A stretch of 64,000 nucleotides of DNA from Collinsella aerofaciens (GCF_028207065.1 NZ_JAQLFP010000007.1:5331-69330), one strand, 5' to 3'; positions 8,893 to 19,650 are shown, counted from the first letter of the stretch. Translations and numbers: made by a program. The notes: a model not told the origin generated them from the letters alone.

Positions 8893-8986
8893 GGGGGCCT
8901 TTCTGGGATGTGCGGCGGTGTGGGGTGTATTCGTGAACGGCGTACATGGTATACCAAGGCACAGGCGCGGCCCGTCAAAGCAAAAA

Positions 8987-9019
8987 CCACCACAAAGGTG
9001 CCTGGCCCCTTTGCGGTGG
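8987..9019 (-). terminator. 33-bp family-1 hairpin terminator
   Basis: CCACCACAAAGG (8987-8998) and CCTTTGCGGTGG (9008-9019) pair around the 9-nt loop TGCCTGGCC. On the minus strand a TTTTTG tail follows. It stands second, after a family-2 hairpin, downstream of the MFS gene. Confidence 0.7.
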
Positions 9020-9037
9020 AAGTGACGTTTGCGGGCC

Positions 9038-9102
9038 AAACCATCACAACATTCGATGTTTTTCGGCAAAATCGCGATTTTCATCGAATGTTGTGATGGT
9101 TT
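9038..9102 (-). repeat. family-2 long hairpin
   Basis: Perfect 21-bp arms (9038-9058 and 9082-9102, beginning AAACCATCACAACATTCGA) enclose a 23-nt loop. The element starts immediately after the MFS stop codon. Two further copies are at 18297-18357 and 19537-19601. Confidence 0.8.
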
Positions 9103-9103
9103 C

Positions 9104-10384
9104 TTACCGCTTTGCGGCACGATCCAGATGCCGGCGTCCAAACAGCAGCAACGCCGCGGGAACCGCCGTCACGACCATGCCCGCCCCTACGAGCGTCTGC
9201 TGCACGCCAAATGTCGCCGCCAGCCACGGGGCAATCGCCAGCGGCGCCACGCCGGCAAACATATTGCCAAAGCCCATGACCGAGTTCACGCGACCGAGCT
9301 GCTCGAGCGGAGCCGTCGTTTGCACAATGGTGTTGTGGAGCGGGTTGACGACACCCCAAGCTATGCCCAGGGCGATCTGGCCGACGAGGGCCACGCCCAC
9401 GTACGGTGTCCCCACATAGAGCAGGCTTCCCAGGCCCACGGACATGAGCGCCACGAGCAGCGTTTTTAGGTTTACCAAGTGCGGCGGCATCCGGAGCGCG
9501 ACCATGGCGCCCAGCACCGCGCCGACACCGCAGGCCGACGAGAGCCAGCCCATCCACTCAACGCCAACATGCAGAACATCGCGATAGAAAAACGACTCGA
9601 GCGGATCGAAGGCTCCGTAGCCAAAGTTCGAAAGAAAAATGATGCAAAACAGCAGGGTGAGGACGCTGTTGGTAAAGACCGTCTTGATGCTGGCTGCGAA
9701 GGTGGCGCGGGCGGACGTGCTGGGGTTGGAGCTTTGTCCCGCACGTTCCCCTTCCTCTGCCGAATCGGCATCCGCATCCCCGGCGACATGGCTGGTCTGC
9801 GGCCTAAAGCCCCAACCGACGACGAACGCCAGCACAGTAAAGAGCATCATGAGCACGAACACCGCGCGCGACGACGCAGCCGCCGCGACAAAGCCGCCCA
9901 GCGTGGGGCCAACGATGATACTCACATTTGAGAACATGGCGATGGCGGAGTTGATGTCTTTGAGCTCGACGGGATCATCGGTGAGGTAGGCCGGATAGGA
10001 TGTAGCAATGGGCTGGGCGAATCCCATCGTAAAGCCTAGAAACACCGCGCCGAGCAGGACGACGCCGGTCGCGCTACCAAAGGCGATGATTGCCGTGCCA
10101 GTTGCGAGCGCGCCGATGATGCTCAGCAAGAAATGGCGGCGCGGACCCCATGCGTCAAGCGCAGCGCCACCCGCAAAGGATCCCAGGATCACAAAGACGT
10201 TCATAAACAGGACCGCCAGCGATGTCGCGACGACCGAGGCATCGTCCGCATAGGTAAGCGTTCCGATGACGCCGATAAAATAACTGGTCTGAAACCCGGT
10301 GTAAATGAGAAAGCGCATAGCCACCAGGCGTTTAGCCTGCGCGGACAGCGAAGGTTGAGGTTTTGAGAGAAGAGATGCGAGCAT
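9104..10384 (-). CDS. MFS transporter, 12 TM
   Basis: A 426-aa major facilitator superfamily permease, probably a drug or metabolite exporter of the MFS_3 (enterobactin-exporter-like) type. ATG 10384 (MLASLLSKPQ) has AAGGAG five bases upstream. The N-terminal half holds the loop-2 motif GGAALDAWGPRR. An acidic cytoplasmic loop (GDADADSAEEGERAG) lies between the sixth and seventh helices, and the C-terminus is the basic RRHLDRAAKR. No regulator is adjacent and the substrate is unknown. It is flanked by repeat terminators on both sides, so it is probably a single-gene unit. Confidence 0.8.
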   Translation of the reverse strand: MLASLLSKPQPSLSAQAKRLVAMRFLIYTGFQTSYFIGVIGTLTYADDASVVATSLAVLFMNVFVILGSFAGGAALDAWGPRRHFLLSIIGALATGTAIIAFGSATGVVLLGAVFLGFTMGFAQPIATSYPAYLTDDPVELKDINSAIAMFSNVSIIVGPTLGGFVAAAASSRAVFVLMMLFTVLAFVVGWGFRPQTSHVAGDADADSAEEGERAGQSSNPSTSARATFAASIKTVFTNSVLTLLFCIIFLSNFGYGAFDPLESFFYRDVLHVGVEWMGWLSSACGVGAVLGAMVALRMPPHLVNLKTLLVALMSVGLGSLLYVGTPYVGVALVGQIALGIAWGVVNPLHNTIVQTTAPLEQLGRVNSVMGFGNMFAGVAPLAIAPWLAATFGVQQTLVGAGMVVTAVPAALLLFGRRHLDRAAKR

Positions 10385-10558
10385 GGAGACTCCTTGTTTC
10401 ATACGAATACGGGCGGTGGGCATTCGCCACCGTCTATCGAATCAATCTATCCGCATGAAACATTAAGGACACATCAGGACCCTTCTCTCCGTTTTTCGCC
10501 CGTCATGAACTACTTGGTAGATTGTAAGGCATGTCACACACATCTACCAAAGCAAAAA

Positions 10559-10591
10559 CCACCACAAAGGTGCTTGGCCCCTTTGTGGTGG
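10559..10591 (-). terminator. 33-bp family-1 hairpin terminator
   Basis: Arms CCACCACAAAGG (10559-10570) and CCTTTGTGGTGG (10580-10591), loop TGCTTGGCC, and a U-rich tail (TTTTTGCTTT) on the minus strand. It lies 29 bp after the GH1 stop codon. Confidence 0.75.
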
Positions 10592-10620
10592 TTGCGACGT
10601 TTACGCTGGTTGAGACTTGG

Positions 10621-12426
<1,806 letters not shown>

Positions 12427-13866
12427 CTACTTGGCAGCCTCGGGCTTGTAGGTGACGAACTCGATCGCAAAGCCCACGGCGGCACCCACGAGCGAGGCAA
12501 CGATAGCCCAGATCATGTGGTTGATGCCGTTAACACCGGAGGGATCGATGAAGGACAGCCAGTTGAAGACGCCCAGACCACCGGACATGTACACCACGGC
12601 GCCGGAGATACCGATGATGAGGCCGCCCACGGCAGAACCGATGCTGGCGTTGATGAAGGCCTTCTTATCGGGCAGGGCGACACCGTAGATAGCGGGCTCG
12701 GTGACACCAAAGAAGAAGGCGGAGATCATGGCAGGCAGGGCGATGCCGCGGAACTTCTCGTCCTTGTTCTTGAGGTACATGGCAAAGAGCACGGCGCCCA
12801 GCGAGAAGGAGTGGGCGATAACGGAGCCCAGGATGTAGTCGTGGCCCAGAGTGGACAGGTTGACCAGCGCGATGGGCACGAGCGACCAGTGGAAGCCAAA
12901 GATGACCAGGCACATCCAGAAGGCACCGACGAGGGTGCAGCCCAAGAGGGAGCCGATCATGGGCAGGCCAAACAGCAGTGCGAAGAACTCACCGAGCAGG
13001 TTGGTGATGAGCGTGGCGATAGGGCCAATGACCAGGTAGCCAAGGGTAACGGTGACGCTGACGACGATCAGCGGGGTGAAGAACATCTTCATAGAAGCGG
13101 GCATCCACTTCTTAACCCAGTGCTCGAGGGTGGAGCCAAACCAAACCATGAGCAGGATGGGGATAACGGAGCTGGTGTAACCCGAGGCAGGCATGATGAG
13201 CGGCAGGCCCAGGAACGTGGTGTACCAAGAGAAGGTACCGGCAAAGCCGAGCTCGACGGAGCCGACGACCTCACCCGAGGTCAGGGCAACCATGGTGGGG
13301 TACACAAGCGCAAAGGCAATGGCCATGCCGTTGAACTCGCTCATCTTGAACTTCTTGGCCGCGGTAAAGCCAAGCACCACGGGCAGGAAGTAGAACATGC
13401 CGTCAGCGACGGTGTAGAGCAGCGTGTAGGCGCCGTCGTTGGCAAAGCTCGGGACCAGGAAGGTAGCGAGCGCCAGCAGGCCCTTCATGATACCGGCAGC
13501 GGCGAAGGTGCCGAGCATGGGGGCGAAGATGCCCGAGATGAGGTCGATGATCACATCGGTAGCGCTCTTGGGAGCGGCCTCGTCGTCATCGGCGTCGACG
13601 GCGCCGCCGTCGCTAAAACCGCCGGCCTTGAGGACGGCATCGTAGACGTCCTCGACGATGTTGCCCACAACAACCTGGTACTGGCCGTTGGCGCGCATGA
13701 CCTTGATGACGTTGGGCAGCTGAGAGATTGCCTCGTCATTGGCCTTCGACTCGTCCTTGAGCTTAAAACGAACACGGGTAATGCAGTGTGCGACGCATTT
13801 GACGTTGGACTTGCCGCCAACCAGCTCTACGATCTGGGCAGCAAGATCGTCGTATTTACCTGCCAT
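12427..13866 (-). CDS. PTS beta-glucoside EIIBC permease
   Basis: A 479-aa membrane permease that imports and phosphorylates a beta-glucoside using phosphate from HPr and a separate EIIA. Residues 1-85 are the EIIB domain with the phosphorylated Cys28 in AHCITRVRF; an acidic linker (VDADDDEAAP) leads to the EIIC domain from about residue 105, which contains the conserved GVTEPAIYG. There is no EIIA domain, so EIIA must come from elsewhere. ATG 13866 follows GAGAGGAC. It lies 118 bp after the antiterminator gene, with a probable RAT/terminator switch between, and before the GH1 gene. Confidence 0.9.
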   Translation of the reverse strand: MAGKYDDLAAQIVELVGGKSNVKCVAHCITRVRFKLKDESKANDEAISQLPNVIKVMRANGQYQVVVGNIVEDVYDAVLKAGGFSDGGAVDADDDEAAPKSATDVIIDLISGIFAPMLGTFAAAGIMKGLLALATFLVPSFANDGAYTLLYTVADGMFYFLPVVLGFTAAKKFKMSEFNGMAIAFALVYPTMVALTSGEVVGSVELGFAGTFSWYTTFLGLPLIMPASGYTSSVIPILLMVWFGSTLEHWVKKWMPASMKMFFTPLIVVSVTVTLGYLVIGPIATLITNLLGEFFALLFGLPMIGSLLGCTLVGAFWMCLVIFGFHWSLVPIALVNLSTLGHDYILGSVIAHSFSLGAVLFAMYLKNKDEKFRGIALPAMISAFFFGVTEPAIYGVALPDKKAFINASIGSAVGGLIIGISGAVVYMSGGLGVFNWLSFIDPSGVNGINHMIWAIVASLVGAAVGFAIEFVTYKPEAAK

Positions 13867-13893
13867 GATCTGTCCTCTCTTTTCCAAATTTCG

Positions 13894-13943
13894 ACAAAAA
13901 TATCCCCTACCGCGAGCCGGTACCTTGCCCGCAGTTAGAAACC
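13894..13943 (-). promoter_or_regulatory. ribonucleic antiterminator (RAT) with overlapping terminator
   Basis: The minus-strand leader reads GGTTTCTAAC, then TGCGGGCAAGGTACC (13919-13943), similar to the RAT element bound by LicT/BglG proteins. Its 3' end overlaps a short stem TACCG/CGGTA (13908-13922) that is followed by TATTTTTG. The two folds exclude each other, as expected for antitermination, and the gene just upstream encodes such an antiterminator. The RAT match is partial. Confidence 0.5.
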
Positions 13944-13984
13944 AAAAAGAATTGTTGCGATTGCCGCCAGGCTGGCGGCTTTAC

Positions 13985-14830
13985 TCATTCGGTCTGCGAA
14001 GCCGATCGCAGACGGTTGATATGCATCATCAGATACAAGAGTTCCTCGTCCGAACAGCTCTGCTTGAACTCTTTCTCGAACACGCGGTTGATGGCGTACG
14101 CGCACTGGTAAGCCTCGGGAAAATCGCGGGCGGCCTGCATAAACAGCGAGGAGTTCTCGGTCTGCGTGCACTTGCCCTTAACGAGGCGGCGAACCAAAAA
14201 GCGCAGGTGCGCAAGAAAGCGGATGTAACTATACGATGCCGTGTCGAGCGAGCAGCCGAGCTGCTTTTCCACGGAATGAGTCACCTCGTCGAGCACGCGG
14301 GTGCTCTTCATGATGAAGTCCATATCCTTGGCGCGGCCCATGCCGTCGACCTCGGCGTTAACGATGTGGAGCGCGATGCTCGTGGCCTCGTTCTGACCCA
14401 GCTTGGCGCCGGTGCGCTTTTGCACGATGGCGAGCGCGGCCTGGCCGATCTCGAGCTCGCGCGGGTAGATGAAGGCTACCTCGTGCTCGAGCGGGTTGGG
14501 AGCGCTGAGCTGGTCGTCGTCGCGCTGGACGGCAAACTGCAGGTGATCAGCCAGGATAAAGGGCAGGCCACCGGATAGCTTGCAGCCAAGCTGCTGCGAC
14601 GCGAAGCAGGCAATGTCGCTTGCCGCGAGCAGCACATCGTCGGGAAGGGTGCCGACCATATCCTGCAGGCTCTCGGGAACGTTATAGAATTTGCGCTGGA
14701 TGAGGGACTCATCGGCAAGCTCGTAGGGCATCTCGTGGAAACCGATGCCCTTGCCAAAGACAACAACCTCTCGGCCGTCATCGCTGGCGGCAAGAGCAAC
14801 GTTATTGTTGATCTTCTTTAAAATGAGCAT
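13985..14830 (-). CDS. BglG/LicT-family transcription antiterminator
   Basis: A 281-aa RNA-binding antiterminator for the beta-glucoside genes. Residues 1-56 are the CAT RNA-binding domain (MLILKKINNNVALA, GKGIGFH), followed by two PTS regulation domains. Four PRD histidines are visible: in LADHLQFA and ALHIVNAE (PRD1), and in FLAHLRF and LMMHINRL (PRD2). These are phosphorylated by HPr and EII in the family. ATG 14830 follows GAGGAG. The next gene is the PTS permease with a RAT-like leader, which is the classic arrangement. A hairpin GCCGCC/GGCGGC at 13963-13979 directly after the stop may be a terminator. Confidence 0.9.
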   Translation of the reverse strand: MLILKKINNNVALAASDDGREVVVFGKGIGFHEMPYELADESLIQRKFYNVPESLQDMVGTLPDDVLLAASDIACFASQQLGCKLSGGLPFILADHLQFAVQRDDDQLSAPNPLEHEVAFIYPRELEIGQAALAIVQKRTGAKLGQNEATSIALHIVNAEVDGMGRAKDMDFIMKSTRVLDEVTHSVEKQLGCSLDTASYSYIRFLAHLRFLVRRLVKGKCTQTENSSLFMQAARDFPEAYQCAYAINRVFEKEFKQSCSDEELLYLMMHINRLRSASQTE

Positions 14831-15025
14831 GAAAAAACTCCTCGGACATCGGCGCTAGACGACGGGGCGATATTCCTCGTCTTCTATTATGCGCAAGTGA
14901 TGCCTCCCAAGGAGTAACAAACTTGTGAGCATGTGGGCAATTGTAGGATGAAACTTGCATGCGGCGTAAGCCCCATTGGCGCGAAAGTCCGCCGAACGGT
15001 AGGAAATCGCCCGTAAACGGCAAAA

Positions 15026-15058
15026 CCACCGCAAAGGAGTCTGGCCCCTTTGCGGTGG
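15026..15058 (-). terminator. 33-bp family-1 hairpin terminator
   Basis: Arms CCACCGCAAAGG and CCTTTGCGGTGG with loop AGTCTGGCC, 20 bp after the stop of the histidine phosphatase; a TTTTGCC tail follows on the minus strand. Confidence 0.75.
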
Positions 15059-15078
15059 TTTTGGCTGATGCCCCGATG

Positions 15079-15663
15079 CTACTCGCGCGGGGTGCCGTAG
15101 GGGTTGTACAGATCTGCGAGAGCGAATGTGCTGGTGGCAGGATTAAAGTCGAGTTCGAGCACGCAGCAGTTGCCGATGCGGTTCTTCATCTTGAGCGGCT
15201 CCACGCCCACGCCGCGCATAACCTGAGCCGCTGCGGCGCCATGGCTCACGCATAACACGCTCTCATGCCCAGGGCGCTGCATGAGCTCGGTGATGGTCGC
15301 CATGATGCGCTCGCGAAACTCGTCTTCGCCCTCGCCGTCATACTGCTTGTAAAAATCGCCGTACGGCAGGCGCGGATTCAAATCCTCGCTCGCGCCCTCA
15401 AACTTGCCAAAGTTCCACTCCTTAAGGCCCTTGACGCGCTCGTAAGGCTGATCAGGAAACGCAAGCTCAAGCGTGTCGCACGCACGCTCGGAGGTGGAAC
15501 TGTACGCATAGTCGAACGCAAGGCCACGCTCTCGCAGGGTCGCGCCGACAGTTTTAGCCTGCTCGATTCCCAGCTCGGTAAGCGGCGAGTCACACCAGCC
15601 CTGCTTGCGACGAAGCAAGTTAAAGAGCGTTTGACCGTGACGCATAAAGTACAGTTTTGGCAT
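15079..15663 (-). CDS. histidine phosphatase (phosphoglycerate mutase-like)
   Basis: A 194-aa cytosolic phosphatase of the branch-1 histidine phosphatase superfamily. The phospho-acceptor His9 lies in FMRHGQTLFN, the second part of the site is YSSTSERACDT, a LKEWNFGKFEG segment follows, and the second catalytic His is in CVSHGAAAA. ATG 15663 has GGAGGTCTC directly upstream. The substrate is unknown; cofactor-independent sugar-phosphate phosphatases and alpha-ribazole phosphatase belong to this family. It stands alone between two repeat terminators. Confidence 0.8.
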   Translation of the reverse strand: MPKLYFMRHGQTLFNLLRRKQGWCDSPLTELGIEQAKTVGATLRERGLAFDYAYSSTSERACDTLELAFPDQPYERVKGLKEWNFGKFEGASEDLNPRLPYGDFYKQYDGEGEDEFRERIMATITELMQRPGHESVLCVSHGAAAAQVMRGVGVEPLKMKNRIGNCCVLELDFNPATSTFALADLYNPYGTPRE

Positions 15664-15743
15664 GAGACCTCCGTAATCGCAATCGTTTGTCAGCGATTAT
15701 TGCACCTTGAGGTAGGTTTAAGTCAAAGCCTCTTTGGCAAAAA

Positions 15744-15776
15744 CCACCACAAAGGTGCCTGGCCCCTTTGTGGTGG
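15744..15776 (-). terminator. 33-bp family-1 hairpin terminator
   Basis: Arms CCACCACAAAGG and CCTTTGTGGTGG with loop TGCCTGGCC, identical in loop to the copy at 8987, then TTTTTGCC. It lies 15 bp after the moaC-mobB stop. Confidence 0.8.
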
Positions 15777-15791
15777 TTTTGGCTGATGTCC

Positions 15792-17102
15792 CTAAAGTCT
15801 ACCGAGATGATCTTGGATGAGATCGCAGATGGCTCGGGCGTCGTTGATGTTGATGGCTCGGGTCGCAAAGCCGGCGTCGAAGGCCTGACGTGCCAGTGCC
15901 TCGTTGCAGGCAAGGGCCAGCGTGTGGCCATCGACCAGGTCGAGTGAGCTCTTGCCGCGCAGACGGTCGACACCCGAGCGCGCGACCACGATGTTGTCGA
16001 AGCCCTCGGTCTTGTAGCCCTCGATGATCACCACGTCGACATCGTTGTAGCGCGACAGCAGCTCGCGCGCGGGCATCTCGTCCTCCTCGCGCGTGTCGGC
16101 GTACTCCGCCCAGCGCGTGGCGCAGATGAGGCCCACGTGCTTGGATCCGGCTTGGTGATGGCGCCACGTATCCTTAGCGGGCACATCGATATCAAAGCCA
16201 TGATGCCCATGATGCTTGAGCGAACCCACGCGAAGGCCGCGGCGAGTGAGCTCGGCAATGACCTTCTCGACGAGCGTGGTCTTGCCCGAGTTTTGGTAGC
16301 CGATAAACGCGATCGCGGGGACGGCCGGTGTCGGAGCTGCGGGTGCGACGGCGACGGGTGCGCTCGCGGGCGCGGCACCGTCAGCGGCCACGGCCTCAGC
16401 AGCAGCGGCCTGACGCTCGGCACGATCCCACACGCCCGAGCGGCCGCCCTCCTTGTGCAGCAGGCGCACGTCGACGATCTCCATGCCACGATCGACCGCC
16501 TTGCACATGTCATAGATCGTTAGGCACGCAGCGCTCGCGCCGGTCAGGGCCTCCATCTCGATACCCGTCTTGCCCGTCACGCCGGCCGTAACCAGTACGT
16601 GAAAGCCAACCTGCCCGTCTGCGCGCGCCGGTGCCCAGCCCTCGGGCACGTCATCGGCCGGCGTCCCCGCCGCAGCGATGGGCGCAATGTCGCACTTGCT
16701 CTTAGTAATGAGCAGCGGATGGCACATGGGAATGATGTCGCTCGTGCGTTTGATGGCCATAATGCCCGCCACGCGCGCGCAGGCAAGCACGTCGCCCTTT
16801 TTGGCGCGGTCCTGCAGCACCATGGCCTGCGTCTCGGGATGCATGAGGATGGTGCCCTCGGCGATGGCAATGCGATGGGTCTCGGCCTTGTCGGACACGT
16901 CGACCATGCGCACCTCGCCCTTGGCGTCCACGTGCGTAAGCTCGTCGCGACGGGCGTCGCGGGCGGGCTCGGTGGCAGCACCGGCAGTCGGCTGCGCGGA
17001 CGCGTCGGCGTTGCCAGCATTCGCCGCAGCCGTGACTTTGTGGGCAGACATCGCGGCCCTGCGAGCGGCCTTGGTGGCATCGGCGTACCTGCTCTTGGCC
17101 AT
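15792..17102 (-). CDS. moaC: MoaC-MobB fusion for molybdenum cofactor synthesis
   Basis: A 436-aa fusion of two molybdenum-cofactor proteins. After an Ala-rich lead, residues about 45-205 match MoaC, which makes cyclic pyranopterin monophosphate (IPMCHPLLITK, KTGIEMEALTGAS, MCKAVDRGM). An Ala/Pro-rich linker (about 215-245) leads to MobB with P-loop GYQNSGKTTL, LKHHGHHGFD and VIIEGYKTEG; MobB is a GTPase that helps attach nucleotide to Mo-MPT. ATG 17102 (MAKSRYAD) follows GGAGG. It starts 4 bp after moaA stops, so the two are co-translated. The fusion joins an early and a late step of one pathway. Confidence 0.9.
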   Translation of the reverse strand: MAKSRYADATKAARRAAMSAHKVTAAANAGNADASAQPTAGAATEPARDARRDELTHVDAKGEVRMVDVSDKAETHRIAIAEGTILMHPETQAMVLQDRAKKGDVLACARVAGIMAIKRTSDIIPMCHPLLITKSKCDIAPIAAAGTPADDVPEGWAPARADGQVGFHVLVTAGVTGKTGIEMEALTGASAACLTIYDMCKAVDRGMEIVDVRLLHKEGGRSGVWDRAERQAAAAEAVAADGAAPASAPVAVAPAAPTPAVPAIAFIGYQNSGKTTLVEKVIAELTRRGLRVGSLKHHGHHGFDIDVPAKDTWRHHQAGSKHVGLICATRWAEYADTREEDEMPARELLSRYNDVDVVIIEGYKTEGFDNIVVARSGVDRLRGKSSLDLVDGHTLALACNEALARQAFDAGFATRAININDARAICDLIQDHLGRL

Positions 17103-17106
17103 ATGA

Positions 17107-18162
17107 TCATCCTCCGATTTGGGACATAAATCGTTGCGTGCCCTCAATTATCGCGTGTTCCTGCGGTTTGTGGGCCACAGCATCGCGCCAAATCGAAAGT
17201 ACCTGCATATCATCACCACGGCGCAGCGCCTCACGCACCGAATACTCGGCATCGCTGAACAGGCACGGACGCACGTTGCCATCGGCCGTCAGGCGCAGAC
17301 GGTTGCAATTCGCACAAAAATGGTTGGACATGGCGCTAATAAAGCCAACCGTTCCCGCCGCGCCCGGAAAGTGCCAGTACCGCGCAGGACCCGCGCCGGC
17401 AGGAGCGTCGTTGATGTCGAGCGGCTCGAGCTCGCCCAGTCCCGCCGCGGCGGCCCCGGCATTGATGCGCGTCCGCAGCTCGTCGCTCGGCACGGTGTCG
17501 CTCGCATCCCACAACTCGGGATTGAGCGCGGGCGCATGCGGGTCCACAGCGCAATGCGAGCTCGTGTGTTCGTCGCCAATGGGCATGTATTCGATAAAGC
17601 GCAGGTGGATGGGGCGGTCGACGGTCAGCCGCGCGAGGGCCGCCACATCTTGGTTGAGTCGGCGCACGACAACGCAGTTGACCTTAACGGGCTCAAAGCC
17701 CCAAGCCAGCGCCGCGTCGATGCCAGCCATGGTCTGCTCGAGTCGACCCAGGCGCGTGATCTTTCCAAAGAGCGTAGGGTCGAGCGTGTCGAGCGAGATG
17801 TTGACGCGGTTAAGCCCCGCGTCTTTGAGCTGCGGCGCCAGCTTGGGCAGCAGGGCGCCATTGGTGGTAAGCGAGATGTCCTCGATCTGCGGAATCGCGC
17901 GGATGTCGCGAATAAGCGGAATGATACGACGGCTGACCAGCGGCTCGCCGCCCGTCAGGCGCACGCGGCGAATGCCCTCCCCCGCCACCAAGCGCACAAA
18001 GCGGGCGATTTCCTCGGCGCTGAGCAGCTCGTCGTGTGCGCGGGGTGCCACGCCATCGGCCGGCATGCAGTAAATGCAGCGAAAATTGCACTTGTCGGTA
18101 ACGGCAATGCGCAGGTAGTTGATATCGCGGCCAAAACCGTCATGTTGCACGTGCCCGTCCAC
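17107..18162 (-). CDS. moaA: GTP 3',8-cyclase MoaA
   Basis: A 351-aa radical-SAM enzyme that starts molybdenum-cofactor synthesis by cyclising GTP. The N-terminal cluster motif is C25-x3-C29-x2-C32 in CNFRCIYC. The C-terminal second 4Fe-4S cluster uses HFCANCNRLRL and RPCLF. The SAM-binding TGGEPL is present. GTG 18162 is the start, supported by GGGGAGGG seven bases upstream. The family's C-terminal GG tail is intact (QIGG). It forms an operon with the moaC-mobB fusion. Confidence 0.93.
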   Translation of the reverse strand: MDGHVQHDGFGRDINYLRIAVTDKCNFRCIYCMPADGVAPRAHDELLSAEEIARFVRLVAGEGIRRVRLTGGEPLVSRRIIPLIRDIRAIPQIEDISLTTNGALLPKLAPQLKDAGLNRVNISLDTLDPTLFGKITRLGRLEQTMAGIDAALAWGFEPVKVNCVVVRRLNQDVAALARLTVDRPIHLRFIEYMPIGDEHTSSHCAVDPHAPALNPELWDASDTVPSDELRTRINAGAAAAGLGELEPLDINDAPAGAGPARYWHFPGAAGTVGFISAMSNHFCANCNRLRLTADGNVRPCLFSDAEYSVREALRRGDDMQVLSIWRDAVAHKPQEHAIIEGTQRFMSQIGG

Positions 18163-18296
18163 GCAGCCCTCCCCTCACGCGGCGTTTTATTCTTCGGAAA
18201 ACATAATACCCCACGAGAGAATCATGCCGACACCCGTACGACAGGACAGGTCGCTTTGAGCAAAACGGACTTTCCAAGCCCATCCTCAGCATACAA

Positions 18297-18357
18297 ACCA
18301 TCACAACATTCGATGCTTTTTTCGATTTTGAGGAAAAGCGTCGAATGTTGTGATGGT
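18297..18357 (-). repeat. family-2 long hairpin
   Basis: Perfect 17-bp outer arms (ACCATCACAACATTCGA at 18297-18313, complement at 18341-18357) continue inward with GCTTTT/AAAAGC. It lies about 40 bp after the stop of the 18398-19435 gene and may terminate it. Confidence 0.75.
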
Positions 18358-18397
18358 CTGCCTGCCCGCAGCGCCCCGTAGAAGGACCAAAACGCCC

Positions 18398-19435
18398 CTA
18401 AAGGCCGCCGTCCCAGTGTCGAATCACGAATTCTCGCAGGTCGTTTTGACGTTTCTGGAACGCTTCGCTTCGGTCGCACTTAAGCCCCATAGCGAGTGCG
18501 ATGGCGTTCATCGCCCTGTGCAATTGCAGCTGGTGGGCAAACTGAGTCCCGGTGAGGACGATCATCCTAAAGCCCAGCGCGCTCAGCACGGTCATACGCT
18601 CCGCGTCCGACGCGCTGCGCTGTTTATCAAGATGGTCCGAGCCGTTGTATTCAATCCCCGTACCGCTCGCGGGCGCATATACGTCGATCTCGAAATACCC
18701 GGCCTTAGCGAGATACTTGAACTCGTTGGGGACATCGACCCGATGGTTGAGCTCGATCTTGACGTATCCTAGCCCGCCCTGGGAACGTTTTGCTACGACC
18801 ATGATTGCGGTGGCCGTCTCCATGGGCGACCGCGCGCCATCGTGCACGCGCTTGAGCACAGCGACCGCGCGTATAGCCCCCTGACGAGATCGGTTCTCAT
18901 TGCAATAGGCAATCAAATCGGCAACGGCATACCTCTGCCCCATCTCGATATAATCGCCTGTCGACAGATGATTCAAATGGTATCGGGCGCAGATTTCATA
19001 CCCATATTCCAACTGCTCGGGCTCGCTCATCCACGAACCCGCTTGGACAAAGCACATGGCCTCATCAACCACCAGAAGGCCCTCCGCCACCTCGATAAGA
19101 TGGCCTGGAGGCACCGGCGCCCCAAACACGTGGCACCTAAATCCAGCCGGCGTCGAGCGCTCAAAATCGAAGTTGACGAGCGTGTCGATATGATCGAGCT
19201 CTTCTCGTGGAATACCAAGCGAAACCAGATAGTCGGTAACGATCCCAACTGCCGTTGAAGCCCTCAGCCCCTTGGCATCGAGTCCCAATTTGGGCAGGCT
19301 CGCGGTCGGCTCCGCCTCGTTAGCAAGCGAGTCCTCATCGTATAGGCTGCTTGCTCGCGAGAGCGGCTCGGACGGGCGCGCCACGTTGTGGTACAGCCAG
19401 GCAGTCTTATGGGACAGGACGATCGGCAGGTCCAT
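18398..19435 (-). CDS. hypothetical protein with PD-(D/E)XK nuclease-like C-terminus
   Basis: A 345-aa protein of unknown function. ATG 19435 has GGAGGG six bases upstream. The C-terminal part reads YFEIDVYAPASGTGIEYNG then SDHLDKQRSASDAERMTVL, ALGFRMIVLTG, which resembles the DUF559/very-short-patch-repair nuclease fold (acidic D...E-x-N and a downstream R). The N-terminal half (residues 1-220) has no recognisable motif. Related multi-copy proteins are common in gut Coriobacteriia, but I cannot assign a role. Possible jobs include defence, by analogy to AbiEi-type proteins with similar layouts. Confidence 0.6.
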   Translation of the reverse strand: MDLPIVLSHKTAWLYHNVARPSEPLSRASSLYDEDSLANEAEPTASLPKLGLDAKGLRASTAVGIVTDYLVSLGIPREELDHIDTLVNFDFERSTPAGFRCHVFGAPVPPGHLIEVAEGLLVVDEAMCFVQAGSWMSEPEQLEYGYEICARYHLNHLSTGDYIEMGQRYAVADLIAYCNENRSRQGAIRAVAVLKRVHDGARSPMETATAIMVVAKRSQGGLGYVKIELNHRVDVPNEFKYLAKAGYFEIDVYAPASGTGIEYNGSDHLDKQRSASDAERMTVLSALGFRMIVLTGTQFAHQLQLHRAMNAIALAMGLKCDRSEAFQKRQNDLREFVIRHWDGGL

Positions 19436-19536
19436 GAGCCCTCCAATGGAGTCGGATAACCAACCTTATTCCCCTGCCCACGGGTCCGCACACCTTCGTG
19501 CGCAAGAAAGCGATTCCGCCCGATCGAGTGGTAGAA

Positions 19537-19601
19537 AAACCATCGCAACATTCGATGCTTTTCCCGTTTTTGGCAAAAAACGTCGAATGTTGTGATGGTT
19601 T
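19537..19601 (-). repeat. family-2 long hairpin
   Basis: Arms of 19 bp with one mismatch (19537-19555 and 19583-19601, AAACCATCRCAACATTCGA). It sits about 50 bp after the stop of the ABC exporter operon. Confidence 0.75.
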
Positions 19602-19650
19602 GAGGCGAGGTGAGGGGCACGGAGGGGTCAAAGCATCGTGCTCGAACGGG

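Noticed and set aside
9038..9102. Transposon end or small IS
   Set aside because: There is no coding part and it lies directly at a stop codon, which suits a terminator-type repeat better.
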